DNA of 64,000 nt from Thiosocius sp963808165 (GTDB taxonomy: Bacteria; Pseudomonadota; Gammaproteobacteria; Chromatiales; Chromatiaceae). The stretch's first letter is position 1. Each line of letters begins with the position of its first letter. Below the pieces are notes generated by a model. That model saw nothing but the letters and a program-made list of their open reading frames with translations. It was not told the origin of the DNA and did no database searches. The stretch covers positions 62,001-126,000 of the forward strand of contig CAWEET010000010.1 of the NCBI GenBank assembly GCA_963808165.1, in the 5' to 3' direction. Both the position numbers and the translations under genes were made by a program. Of the stretch, positions 8,428-17,422 are shown in pieces.

Positions 8428-9267
8428 GTGTCAAACACGGTCGGCCAGCTCTTTGTCGTCGCCACGCCGATAGGCAACCTTGACGATATCACCCTGCGCG
8501 CGATCGAGGTGCTGCGCCAGGTCGATCGCATCATCGCCGAGGACACCCGGCACAGCCGGCATCTGCTCGATCGCCTTGGGATCCGCCGGCCGATGCTGTC
8601 GCTGCACGAGTACAACGAGCACGATGCAACGCGCCGCGTGATCGGCCTGTTGCTGGCTGGAGAGACGCTGGCACTGATCTCGGATGCGGGAACGCCGCTG
8701 ATCAGCGACCCTGGGTTCCCGCTGATACGGGCGTGTCGTGAGCAGCATGTCCGCGTCATCGTCGTGCCGGGCGCCAGCGCGCTGATCGCCGCATTGTCTG
8801 TATCGGGGCTCCCAACCGACCGTTTTCGTTTCGAGGGTTTCCCCCCGCGTCGCCAGCAGGCCCGTGTCCGGCATTTTGAGACCCTGCGTCGGGAAACCGC
8901 GACCTTGGTTTTCTACGAATCGGCACACCGCATCATCGAGACGCTGCAAGACATGCAAGCGGTCTTCGGCGTGGGGCGGCACTGTGTCGTCGCGCGCGAA
9001 CTGACCAAGCTGCACGAGACCGTCAAGGGTGGCTCCCTGGGCGATCTGCTGACTTGGGTCGCCGCCGATGAAGATCAACGCCGCGGTGAGTTCGTGGTGC
9101 TGCTGGCCGGCGCGGAGGATACCCCCCGGATAGGGGACGTCGACGGTCTGTTGCAGATCCTGCTCGAGGAACTGCCGCTGAAGCAGGCCGCAGCTCTCGC
9201 CGCCCGAATCACCGGCCAGAAGAAGAACCGGGTCTACCAGCGCGCGCTGGAGCTGGCTGGAAGATGA
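8428..9267 (+). CDS. rsmI: 16S rRNA (cytidine1402-2'-O)-methyltransferase
   Basis: SAM-dependent methyltransferase that adds the 2'-O-methyl group to C1402 in the decoding centre of 16S rRNA. The tetrapyrrole-methylase fold is clear: QLFVVATPIGNLDDITLRA, AEDTRHS, SDAGTPLISDPG and VVPGASALIAALS. I chose the GTG at 8428 because AAGGTGG lies 8 bp upstream and it gives an N-terminus like other short RsmI proteins. In-phase ATGs at 8368 and 8395 are alternatives but crowd the lpoA start. 279 residues from the chosen start, a normal length. Divergent from lpoA, as in many gammaproteobacteria. Confidence 0.93.
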   Translation: MSNTVGQLFVVATPIGNLDDITLRAIEVLRQVDRIIAEDTRHSRHLLDRLGIRRPMLSLHEYNEHDATRRVIGLLLAGETLALISDAGTPLISDPGFPLIRACREQHVRVIVVPGASALIAALSVSGLPTDRFRFEGFPPRRQQARVRHFETLRRETATLVFYESAHRIIETLQDMQAVFGVGRHCVVARELTKLHETVKGGSLGDLLTWVAADEDQRRGEFVVLLAGAEDTPRIGDVDGLLQILLEELPLKQAAALAARITGQKKNRVYQRALELAGR

Positions 9268-9309
9268 GCGTGCTTGTCAGGCTTACTGAGTTGCCCTAGT
9301 GTGACAGTC

Positions 9310-9678
<369 letters not shown>

Positions 9679-9924
9679 CCCCTACAGCGGTGTCACGATG
9701 CCTGATCGGGTGTGCCTCCTCCCGTGCCGGTCGACCGTCCGCTCAGTGGCCCCTTTTGTCGACGTCAGTGCCTGATCGGGCCGCCTTGCGAATCGTTTCA
9801 ATCTCCTTACTTGATACTCCACTTTAAGTCGTGCGCTTAGGGTTATGTTTTTTTTCTCTTTATTCTCTGCCTTTCCGTTCGCGCCTAAGTCACTGAGGTT
9901 TAAGCAAATTTCGCCTGATTCGGC
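9679..9924. other. Non-coding spacer between rnpB and the dcw promoter
   Basis: No convincing gene. It contains a 12-bp direct repeat, TGCCTGATCGGG, at 9699-9710 and 9769-9780, and a conspicuously AT-rich stretch at about 9830-9910 including an eight-T run. A 93-codon frame on the minus strand covers part of it, but it lacks a ribosome-binding site and family character. Confidence 0.5.
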
Positions 9925-9953
9925 TTGACCGAGTGGGGTCATGCACCTAATAT
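9925..9953 (+). promoter_or_regulatory. Sigma70-type promoter of the division and cell-wall cluster
   Basis: TTGACC (9925-9930) and TAATAT (9948-9953) are separated by exactly 17 bp, close to the consensus of the housekeeping sigma factor. Transcription would begin near 9960, just before the MraZ repeats, which places the operator at the start of the transcript as in E. coli. Confidence 0.82.
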
Positions 9954-9964
9954 TGAACTTCAAG

Positions 9965-9989
9965 TGGGTAATTGTGGGGATTTAGGGGG
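9965..9989 (+). promoter_or_regulatory. MraZ operator: three 5-bp repeats at 10-bp spacing
   Basis: TGGGT (9965-9969), TGGGG (9975-9979) and GGGGG (9985-9989) are separated by 5-bp spacers AATTG and ATTTA. This is the TGGGN-N5 array bound by the MraZ ring in E. coli, where MraZ represses its own operon. The third repeat departs at its first base. Lying about 5-30 bp after the predicted transcription start, it would give autorepression of the whole cluster. Confidence 0.82.
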
Positions 9990-10023
9990 ACATTGCCCAC
10001 CCTAAGGAGGAGACGGCGCAGCC

Positions 10024-10488
10024 GTGTTTGCGGGGGTCAGTACACTCAATCTGGACGCCAAGGGGCGACTTGCGGTTCCGGCCAAGCACCGCGAGGCGCT
10101 CGCGGACTGCTGCGCGTCGCGCGTGGTGGTGACAGTCAACCCCGACGATCAGGAACGCTGCCTGCTCCTATACCCAGAAAATGAATGGCGCGAGGTCGCC
10201 CGCAACCTGTCGCGTCGTGATTCCATGCATCCGAAAGTGCGCGCGATGCAGCGCCTGGTCGTTGGCTATGCCTCAGAACTGGAACTGGATGGTCAGGGAC
10301 GCATTCTGCTTTCCAGTGAGCTGAGGGACTTTGCCCGTCTGGACAAGCGGGTGTCGCTGGTTGGTCAGGTCAACAAGATCGAAATCTGGGACGAGGAAAC
10401 CTGGGCGGGCAACCGCGAGCAATGGTTGCGGGATGTCACGTCCGGCGAAGACGGCATGGCCGAGGAACTCAAGGGGCTGATGTTGTGA
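10024..10488 (+). CDS. mraZ: Transcriptional regulator MraZ
   Basis: AbrB-fold DNA-binding protein that forms a ring and represses the division and cell-wall operon by binding the repeats just upstream. 154 residues with the two swapped-hairpin repeats: NLDAKGRLAVPAKHR near residue 9 and LELDGQGRILLSSELR near residue 85. Translation starts at GTG 10024, aligned with the family start MF-G; AAGGAGG lies 13 bp upstream, a rather long spacing. The stop TGA overlaps the GTG of rsmH (GTGA). Confidence 0.96.
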   Translation: MFAGVSTLNLDAKGRLAVPAKHREALADCCASRVVVTVNPDDQERCLLLYPENEWREVARNLSRRDSMHPKVRAMQRLVVGYASELELDGQGRILLSSELRDFARLDKRVSLVGQVNKIEIWDEETWAGNREQWLRDVTSGEDGMAEELKGLML

Positions 10489-11423
10489 CCGAGCCTCACG
10501 GCTTGCATATGCCGGTGCTGCTGGATGAGGCGATCGTCGGGCTCAACATCCGCCCCGACGGTATCTACGTCGACGGTACCTTCGGGCGCGGCGGTCACAG
10601 CCGTCGAATTCTCGATGAGTTGGGCGTCGAGGGCCGGCTATTGGCCTTCGACAAAGACGCCGAGGCCGTTGCGGTCGCGCGCGAAAAGTTCGCCGATGAT
10701 GGGAGGTTCTCGATCGTACATGGGAGTTTTGCGGAACTGGCGGTGGTTGCGGCCGAGCGCGGCCTGACCCGACGTATCGATGGGCTGCTGCTGGATCTTG
10801 GTGTCTCCTCGCCGCAGATCGATGATGCCGCCCGTGGTTTCAGTTTCCTGAATGACGGTCCCCTGGACATGCGCATGAACCGCGCCCAGGGGCAGAGTGC
10901 GGCGGCATGGCTGGCGCACGCTGAAGAGGCCGAGATCGCGGGCGTGTTGCGCGATTACGGAGAGGAACGTTTTGCCCGCCGCATCGCCCGTTCGATCGTC
11001 ACGCGGCGCCGGAATGAACCGATCCAGGGCACGCGCGATCTCGCCGAGCTGGTCGCTCAGGCATGCCCGGTAAAGGAGAAGCACAAACACCCGGCAACCC
11101 GCACGTTTCAGGCGATCCGTATCTTCATCAATCGCGAACTGGAAGATCTCGAAATCTGCCTGCGCGACTCGCTGGATGTCCTGGCGCGCGGTGCGCGCCT
11201 GGTCGTTATCAGTTTTCACTCACTCGAGGACAGGATCGTCAAGCGCTTCATGCGTGACGCGGCGCGTGGACCGAAATTGCCCAAGGGGCTGCCGGTGCGA
11301 CATACCGAGAGCCTGGGTCGGATGCGCGTGCTTGGCAAGTCTCAGCGTGCCGCCGCAGAGGAACTTGACGGGAACCCGCGTGCCCGCAGCGCGGTGCTGC
11401 GCGTCGCTGAGGTAATAGCGTGA
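10485..11423 (+). CDS. rsmH: 16S rRNA (cytosine1402-N4)-methyltransferase
   Basis: Methylates N4 of C1402 of 16S rRNA, the same nucleotide that RsmI (encoded at 8.4 kb) methylates on the ribose, so both modifiers of C1402 are in this window. 312 residues from the GTG at 10485, which overlaps the mraZ stop. Motifs: HMPVLLDEA, the SAM-binding VDGTFGRGGHS, DLGVSSPQ, GFSF-DGPLDMRM and VVISFHSLEDRIVK. A longer in-phase frame begins at 10422 but lies inside mraZ. Confidence 0.96.
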   Translation: MTEPHGLHMPVLLDEAIVGLNIRPDGIYVDGTFGRGGHSRRILDELGVEGRLLAFDKDAEAVAVAREKFADDGRFSIVHGSFAELAVVAAERGLTRRIDGLLLDLGVSSPQIDDAARGFSFLNDGPLDMRMNRAQGQSAAAWLAHAEEAEIAGVLRDYGEERFARRIARSIVTRRRNEPIQGTRDLAELVAQACPVKEKHKHPATRTFQAIRIFINRELEDLEICLRDSLDVLARGARLVVISFHSLEDRIVKRFMRDAARGPKLPKGLPVRHTESLGRMRVLGKSQRAAAEELDGNPRARSAVLRVAEVIA

Positions 11424-11689
11424 CGAGGGCGCAGGCAGGGTGGCTGCTGCTGCTGATGGTGGCGGTGATCAGCAGCGGGGTATCGGTGGTATACGCGAAG
11501 AACCTGTCGCGTGCGCTGTTTGTCGAGCTGCAACAGGTGAGGCTGCAGCGTGACCAGGCCGACATGGAATGGGGGCGGCTGCAGCTCGAACTGGCTACGC
11601 GTGGCGCGCTCGGGCGGGTCATGCGAATTGCCGATGAGCGCCTGCAGATGCATGTGCCCCGGCCCGAGCAGATCGAGGTGGTGAAGTAA
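11420..11689 (+). CDS. ftsL: Cell division protein FtsL
   Basis: Small bitopic divisome protein that with FtsB and FtsQ activates FtsWI. 89 residues: a short cytoplasmic end, one membrane segment at about 8-26 and a periplasmic coiled-coil segment rich in L/Q/E up to residue 65. The GTG start overlaps the rsmH stop (GTGA). Identification relies on size, topology and position between rsmH and ftsI, as this family is poorly conserved. Confidence 0.9.
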   Translation: MTRAQAGWLLLLMVAVISSGVSVVYAKNLSRALFVELQQVRLQRDQADMEWGRLQLELATRGALGRVMRIADERLQMHVPRPEQIEVVK

Positions 11690-11690
11690 A

Positions 11691-13451
11691 TTGGCTGCAC
11701 GCCGCGACAAACGCGCCCGTCAGGTACGCCGCGAGGAGAAGGCGTTGCCGAGCTATGCGGGCCGCCGGTACACGGTGCTCGGGCTGTTCTGTCTGGCTGC
11801 GGTCCTGCTGGTCTGGCGGGCCGTCGATCAACAAATACTTGAGAAGGATTTTCTTCAGTCCGAGGGCGCCGATCGCTATTTGACGCGCGTCGAGGTGCCG
11901 GCCCACCGCGGCCTGATCACCGATCGTCGTGGCGACGTGTTGGCGTTGAGCACCCCGGTGGATTCCATTGCGGCGAATCCACGCGTGATCGGCAACGATG
12001 CGCAGCAGTTGGTCGCGCTCGCCAAGGCGTTGGGCATGGACGCTGGTCAGCTGCGGGCCCGGTTGGCTCGCTACAGCCGGCGCCACTTCGTTTATCTGAA
12101 GCGACGCATGCCGCCGAACGATGCGGCCCATGTGATGAGCGTCGTGAAGGCGCACGATATACGCGGAGTGCACGTCGATCGTGAGTACAAGCGCTTCTAC
12201 CCTGCGGGTGAGGTGTTTGCGCACGTGCTCGGTTTCACCGATGTAGACGATGCCGGCCAGGAGGGCCTCGAGCTGGCCTTCGATTCCGCGTTGCGCGGAG
12301 AGCCGGGGGCCAAGCTGGTGCTGCGCGATGGTCGACGCCAAGTGGTGGATGACGTCGAGAACGTCCGCAGTCCGCGTGCCGGTAACCATCTGGCACTGAG
12401 CATCGATCAGCGGTTGCAGTTCATTGCCTATCGGGAACTCAAGGCGGCAGTGAAACGCAATCGTGCGATCTCGGGTTCGCTGGTGCTGCTCGACACCCAA
12501 AGCGGTGAGATTCTGGCGATGGTCAATCAGCCGTCTTTCAATCCCAACGCTGACCGCTCGAATCGTGGCGGCAAACTGCGTAATCGCGCCGTGACCGACG
12601 TGTTCGAACCCGGCTCCACGATGAAGCCGTTCACTGTCGCAGCGGCGCTCGACAGAGGCACCATCCGGGCCGATTCACAAATCGACACCTCGCCTGGTTA
12701 TTTTCGGGTCGGCGCGGCCCAGGTCAGGGACTCGAAGGACCTCGGCGTAATCGACGTGGCGACGATACTGAGCAAGTCGAGCAACGTAGGTGCGGGAAAA
12801 ATCGCTCTGGGTCTGGAAAAAAAGAACCTGTGGCAGGCGATGGACGCACTGGGCTTTGGCAGTCCCGCACAGATCGGATTTCCCGGCGAGGCGGACGGGC
12901 AGTTGAGCGACTATCGTCGCTGGGCGCGCATTGACCAGGCGACACTTTCATTTGGTTACGGTATCTCGGTCACCACGCTGCAGCTGGCTCAGGCCTATGG
13001 GGCGCTGGCCAACGATGGCGTGCTGCTGCCGGCCACACTGATCAAGCGCGATGCCGCGCCCGAGGGCCGTCGGGTGTTCTCCGCAGGCACCGCAGCCGCG
13101 GTGCGCGAGATGCTCGAGGCGGTGGCGTCCGTCGACGGTACCGCGCCGCAGGCCGCGGTAAGGGGTTACCGGGTCGCTGGAAAGACTGGCACCGTGAAGA
13201 AGTTCGGGCCGCAGGGCTATAGCGACGACCGCTATCTGTCCCTGTTTGCCGGGATGGCGCCGGCCCGGCAGCCACGCGTCGCCCTGGTCGTGATGCTCAA
13301 CGAACCGCGCGGTGAAAAGTTTTACGGTGGCCAGGTGGCCGGTCCCGTGTTCTCTGCCGTGATGGCCGAGACCCTGCGCCTGATGAATGTCGAACCCGAT
13401 GTCGTGGTGGACCCCAAACTGCGTATGGCGCATGCCGGAGAGGCTCGATGA
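11691..13451 (+). CDS. ftsI: Septal peptidoglycan transpeptidase FtsI (PBP3)
   Basis: Class B penicillin-binding protein that cross-links septal peptidoglycan together with the glycosyltransferase FtsW. 586 residues: basic cytoplasmic tail, membrane anchor about 29-47, PBP dimerisation domain, then the transpeptidase domain with SxxK (nucleophile Ser309 in EPGSTMKPF), SxN (Ser363 to Asn365) and KTG (498-500). Translation starts at TTG 11691, one base after the ftsL stop. The stop region overlaps murE by 4 bp. beta-Lactams target this protein. Confidence 0.96.
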   Translation: MAARRDKRARQVRREEKALPSYAGRRYTVLGLFCLAAVLLVWRAVDQQILEKDFLQSEGADRYLTRVEVPAHRGLITDRRGDVLALSTPVDSIAANPRVIGNDAQQLVALAKALGMDAGQLRARLARYSRRHFVYLKRRMPPNDAAHVMSVVKAHDIRGVHVDREYKRFYPAGEVFAHVLGFTDVDDAGQEGLELAFDSALRGEPGAKLVLRDGRRQVVDDVENVRSPRAGNHLALSIDQRLQFIAYRELKAAVKRNRAISGSLVLLDTQSGEILAMVNQPSFNPNADRSNRGGKLRNRAVTDVFEPGSTMKPFTVAAALDRGTIRADSQIDTSPGYFRVGAAQVRDSKDLGVIDVATILSKSSNVGAGKIALGLEKKNLWQAMDALGFGSPAQIGFPGEADGQLSDYRRWARIDQATLSFGYGISVTTLQLAQAYGALANDGVLLPATLIKRDAAPEGRRVFSAGTAAAVREMLEAVASVDGTAPQAAVRGYRVAGKTGTVKKFGPQGYSDDRYLSLFAGMAPARQPRVALVVMLNEPRGEKFYGGQVAGPVFSAVMAETLRLMNVEPDVVVDPKLRMAHAGEAR

Positions 13452-14971
13452 TGCCACGTCGCATTGATCACAAAAGCATGTTGTTGGCGGATCTTCTGCC
13501 GGGCCTCTCGGCAGTCGACTGGGCGCGCCACCAGCAAGTCAGTTCCCTGGCGCTGGACAGCCGCGACGTCGAGCAGAATGGACTCTGGCTCGCCCTGCAG
13601 GGGGGGCGCGGACATGCCCTGGAACATCTTGCCGAGGCCCGCCGGCGCGGTGCGGTGGCGGTGATTGCGGAGCCCGCCGGCGAGTGGGACCGCGACCGCA
13701 TTGCGCGCCTGTCCGGCGAGCTCCCGGTCGTGGCATTGCCGGGGCTGCGCCGGCAGGCTGGCGAGATCGCGGCGCGTTTCTTCGGTCAGGCGGCCCATGC
13801 GATGCGTGTCATCGGGGTAACCGGGACCAACGGCAAGACCAGCGTCTCGCATTTTCTGGCGCAGGCCCTGTCGACCCGCGTGCCGACCGCAGTTCTGGGT
13901 ACCGCGGGCAACGGCTTTCCGGACGATCTGCAGGCCTCGACACACACGACGCTCGATGCGGTGAACTTGCATGCGACCCTCAGCAGACTGGTTTCGCGCG
14001 GTGCGCGTGCGGTCGCGATGGAGGTCTCGTCGCATGCACTGCACCAGGATCGGGTTGCGGGCGTACCTTTCCATACTGCGGTATTCACCAACCTCAGCCG
14101 TGACCACCAGGATTATCATGGAAGCATGCAGGCCTACGCGGATTCCAAGGCGCGCCTGTTCCGCGGCGCCGGCCTGAGCCTCGCAGTGATCAATGTCGAC
14201 GACCCTGTGGGTGCCGATATGGCCGAGGGTGTCCGGGCGCGCACCTACACCGTTGCGGTTGGCAGCACATCGGGTCTCACCCGGCTCGGCGATCGCTACC
14301 TGTTGCTGCGCGAGCTTGAGACACGTGCCGATGGCCTCAGGATTTGTTTCGACTCGAGCTGGGGTAGTGGTGAACTCCAGAGCCGCCTGCTCGGCCGCTT
14401 CAATGCTGAGAACCTGGTCCTCGCTCTGGCAGTACTGCTTGCCTGGGACATGCCCCTGGCCAGTGCAGTGATGGCCCTCGAGCAGGTGCATCCGGTTGCC
14501 GGGCGGATGATGGTGTTTCTTGCGCCGAACAGGCCACGCGTGGTGGTGGACTATGCACATACACCGGATGCGTTGGAAAAGGTCCTGGAGAGTCTGCGCG
14601 AGCATGTCAGCGGTCGCCTGATCTGCGTCTTCGGCTGTGGCGGTGACCGCGACCGTAGCAAGCGTCCGCAGATGGGTGAGATTGCCCAGCGTCTGGCGGA
14701 CCGTGTCCTGCTGACGGACGACAATCCGCGCTCCGAGGATCCGCAGGCGATCATAGCCGAGATTCTGAGCGGCATGCCGACCCGGCAGGGAGTGGAGATC
14801 GAACAGGACCGCGCCAAGGCGATTCGGGCGGCCGTCGCGTCGGCTGGCCCCGGTGATCTGGTGCTGGTCGCCGGCAAGGGTCATGAGGATTACCAGGAGA
14901 TCGACGGGGAACGCACACCGTACAGCGATATCGAGCAGGTACAGGCGGTATTGCAGGGAGGTGGCGCTTGA
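13448..14971 (+). CDS. murE: UDP-MurNAc-L-Ala-D-Glu: meso-diaminopimelate ligase
   Basis: Adds the third stem residue to the peptidoglycan precursor using ATP. 507 residues. The Mur-ligase P-loop GVTGTNGKTS lies around residue 122, HTTLDAV follows, and the C-terminal DNPR motif near residue 424 is the known determinant for meso-diaminopimelate instead of lysine. The ATGA overlap with ftsI couples translation. The stop overlaps the TTG of murF. Confidence 0.96.
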   Translation: MMPRRIDHKSMLLADLLPGLSAVDWARHQQVSSLALDSRDVEQNGLWLALQGGRGHALEHLAEARRRGAVAVIAEPAGEWDRDRIARLSGELPVVALPGLRRQAGEIAARFFGQAAHAMRVIGVTGTNGKTSVSHFLAQALSTRVPTAVLGTAGNGFPDDLQASTHTTLDAVNLHATLSRLVSRGARAVAMEVSSHALHQDRVAGVPFHTAVFTNLSRDHQDYHGSMQAYADSKARLFRGAGLSLAVINVDDPVGADMAEGVRARTYTVAVGSTSGLTRLGDRYLLLRELETRADGLRICFDSSWGSGELQSRLLGRFNAENLVLALAVLLAWDMPLASAVMALEQVHPVAGRMMVFLAPNRPRVVVDYAHTPDALEKVLESLREHVSGRLICVFGCGGDRDRSKRPQMGEIAQRLADRVLLTDDNPRSEDPQAIIAEILSGMPTRQGVEIEQDRAKAIRAAVASAGPGDLVLVAGKGHEDYQEIDGERTPYSDIEQVQAVLQGGGA

Positions 14972-16338
14972 GCGTCCTCCGGCTGTCAGAACTGGCAGCA
15001 ATGGTCAAGGGTTCACTGATCGGCGCGGATAGCGGTTTTGACGGCGTCAGCACCGACACCCGCAGCCTGTCCGAGGGCGAACTGTTCGTTGCGCTGCGCG
15101 GGCCGAATTTCGACGGTCATGATTACCTGATCGCGGCGCGCGACCGGGGGGCGGCTGGCGCGTTGGTCGAGCGTCCGGTCGCGGCCGGTCTGGCGACAGT
15201 CCAGGTGGCAGACGCCCGGAAGAGTCTGGGCGAGTTGGGTAGGGAGTGGCGTCTGCGCTGTCCGGCACGCGTAATCGCGGTCACCGGCAGCAATGGGAAG
15301 ACGACGCTCAAGGAGATGATTGCCGCGGTTCTCGGGCAGCGGGGCGAGGTGTTGGCCACCCGCGGCAACCTCAACAATGACATCGGGGTCCCGCTGACCT
15401 TGAGTCGTTTGCGCGACGAGCCGTTTGCAGTGATCGAGATGGGTGCGAACCACGCCGGTGAGATCGATTATCTGACCGGATTGGCGAGGCCGGATATCGC
15501 CGTGCTCAACAATGCCGGGCAGGCGCACCTCGAGGGCTTCGGTAGTATCGAAGGCGTCGCGCACGCCAAGGCTGAGATCGTCAACGGCCTGGGCAGCGAC
15601 GGCATCTTCGTGTTCAACGCGGATGATCGGTTTGCCGGACTGTGGCGCCAACTCGGTAAAGGTTTCGGTCAGCGCACCTTCGGTGTCAAGCAGCCGGCGG
15701 ATGTCTCGAGTCCGGCTTCGGCCTATCGGGTCGTCTGGAGCGACAGTTGTTTCGAGGCACGTTTCCCGGTCCTTTGTGCGGACGGTGAGATCGAGCTGCA
15801 CCTCGCGCTTGCCGGTGAACACAATCGTATGAATGCGCTGGCTGCGATTGCGGCCAGTCTCGCGGCAGGTGCGGATCTGGAGGATGCGCGGCAGGCCCTT
15901 TCCCAACTCCAGCCGGTCGCCGGTCGCCTGTGCCCGCTGGTCGGCATCAACGGTGCCCGCCTGATCGATGACAGCTACAACGCCAATCCCGATTCGGTAG
16001 TTGCCGCGCTGCGGGTCCTGGCTGCCGCACCTGGGCGACGTACGCTGGTGCTCGGAGACCTGGCCGAGCTCGGTAGCACCGCCCAGCAACTGCACCGGCA
16101 GCTTGGCGAGCGTGCCTCCGCCTTCGCCATCGATCGCCTGCTCACCATCGGTCCACTCAGTCGGCACGCCGATGCGGCGTTCCGCGGAGAGCATCGGCAT
16201 TTCGACGACCGCACTGCGCTTGCGGAGGCCCTGCTCGACGGGCTCTCGGCAGACGACAGTATCCTGATCAAGGGTTCACGCGCGGCACGCATGGACGAAG
16301 TCGTGTCGCATCTGCGCCAGCAGGAGGCCGCATGCTGA
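14968..16338 (+). CDS. murF: UDP-MurNAc-tripeptide: D-Ala-D-Ala ligase
   Basis: Completes the UDP-MurNAc-pentapeptide by adding the D-Ala-D-Ala dipeptide made by Ddl. 456 residues with ITRP-type N-terminus LRLSELAAMVKG, the P-loop VTGSNGKTTLKEM near residue 105, EMGANHAGEI, AGEHNRMNALAA and DDSYNANPDS. Start is TTG at 14968, inside the murE stop (TTGA), with GGAGGTGG 5 bp upstream. Ends overlapping mraY by 7 bp. Confidence 0.95.
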   Translation: MSVLRLSELAAMVKGSLIGADSGFDGVSTDTRSLSEGELFVALRGPNFDGHDYLIAARDRGAAGALVERPVAAGLATVQVADARKSLGELGREWRLRCPARVIAVTGSNGKTTLKEMIAAVLGQRGEVLATRGNLNNDIGVPLTLSRLRDEPFAVIEMGANHAGEIDYLTGLARPDIAVLNNAGQAHLEGFGSIEGVAHAKAEIVNGLGSDGIFVFNADDRFAGLWRQLGKGFGQRTFGVKQPADVSSPASAYRVVWSDSCFEARFPVLCADGEIELHLALAGEHNRMNALAAIAASLAAGADLEDARQALSQLQPVAGRLCPLVGINGARLIDDSYNANPDSVVAALRVLAAAPGRRTLVLGDLAELGSTAQQLHRQLGERASAFAIDRLLTIGPLSRHADAAFRGEHRHFDDRTALAEALLDGLSADDSILIKGSRAARMDEVVSHLRQQEAAC

Positions 16339-17414
16339 TCAGCCTGGCCGACTACCTGGCGCAGTTCGACAGCGGTTTTCTCGTCTTCCGCTACATCACC
16401 CTGCGTACGATTTTCGCGGTGCTCACCGCGCTGCTGATCTCGTTCATGGTGGGCCCGGCGATGATCCGGCGTCTCAGCCGCTACAAGATCGGCCAGACGG
16501 TGCGCGGCGACGGCCCGGAAACCCATTTGTCCAAGTCCGGTACGCCCACCATGGGTGGGGCCCTGATCCTAGTCGCGGTCGCGGTCGCCGTGTTGTTGTG
16601 GGCGGATCTGGGCAATCTTTACGTCTGGATCGTGCTGCTGACCACACTGGCATTCGGCGGCGTTGGCCTCTGGGATGACTATCGCAAGCTGGTACTGCGC
16701 GACGCGCGTGGCCTGGCGGCGCGTTGGAAATACCTATGGCAGTCGCTGTTTGGAGTCACCGCCGCGGTCGCGCTGTACATGGGTGCGACACTGCCCGCCG
16801 AGACGCAGCTGCTGTTTCCTTTCGTCAAGGATCTGGTAATCGATCTCGGCCCATGGTTCGTGCTGTTCGCCTACCTCGTGATTGTCGGTTCTTCCAATGC
16901 AGTGAACCTCACCGATGGCCTGGATGGCCTGGCGATCCTGCCTACCGTGCTGGTGGCGGGCGCGCTCGGGGTATTCGCCTACGCGTCGGGGCATGTCCAG
17001 ATTGCCAACTATCTATTGATTCCACACCTGCCAGGAGTCGGCGAACTGACCGTGCTGTGTGGCGCCCTGGTAGGTGCGGGTCTTGGATTTCTGTGGTTCA
17101 ACGCCTATCCGGCACAGGTGTTCATGGGCGATGTCGGCGCGCTGGCGCTGGGCGCCGCACTCGGTACGCTCGCCGTTGCGGTGCGCCAGGAGATCGCGCT
17201 GTTCATCATGGGCGGCGTGTTCGTCGTGGAGACGGTGTCGGTCATGCTGCAGGTCGCATCGTTCAAACTGACCGGTCGCCGTATCTTCCGCATGGCGCCG
17301 CTGCACCACCATTTCGAACTCAAGGGTTGGCCGGAGCCGCGTGTGATCGTGCGCTTCTGGATCATCACCGTCATCCTGGTCCTGGTCGGTCTGGCCAGCT
17401 TGAAGATACGGTGA
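16332..17414 (+). CDS. mraY: Phospho-N-acetylmuramoyl-pentapeptide transferase
   Basis: Integral inner-membrane enzyme that transfers phospho-MurNAc-pentapeptide to undecaprenyl phosphate, forming lipid I. 360 residues with ten predicted membrane segments. Motifs: GTPTMGGALI, the Mg-binding DDYRK, SNAVNLTDGLDGLA, FMGDVGALALG and the cytoplasmic HHHFELKGWPEPRV. Length and motif order are those of the family. Its TGA stop overlaps a GTG in phase with murD. Confidence 0.97.
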   Translation: MLISLADYLAQFDSGFLVFRYITLRTIFAVLTALLISFMVGPAMIRRLSRYKIGQTVRGDGPETHLSKSGTPTMGGALILVAVAVAVLLWADLGNLYVWIVLLTTLAFGGVGLWDDYRKLVLRDARGLAARWKYLWQSLFGVTAAVALYMGATLPAETQLLFPFVKDLVIDLGPWFVLFAYLVIVGSSNAVNLTDGLDGLAILPTVLVAGALGVFAYASGHVQIANYLLIPHLPGVGELTVLCGALVGAGLGFLWFNAYPAQVFMGDVGALALGAALGTLAVAVRQEIALFIMGGVFVVETVSVMLQVASFKLTGRRIFRMAPLHHHFELKGWPEPRVIVRFWIITVILVLVGLASLKIR

Positions 17415-17422
17415 GGCGCTCA

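Noticed and set aside
9682..9963. 93-codon frame on the minus strand after rnpB
   Set aside because: No ribosome-binding site, unusual composition, crosses the dcw promoter.
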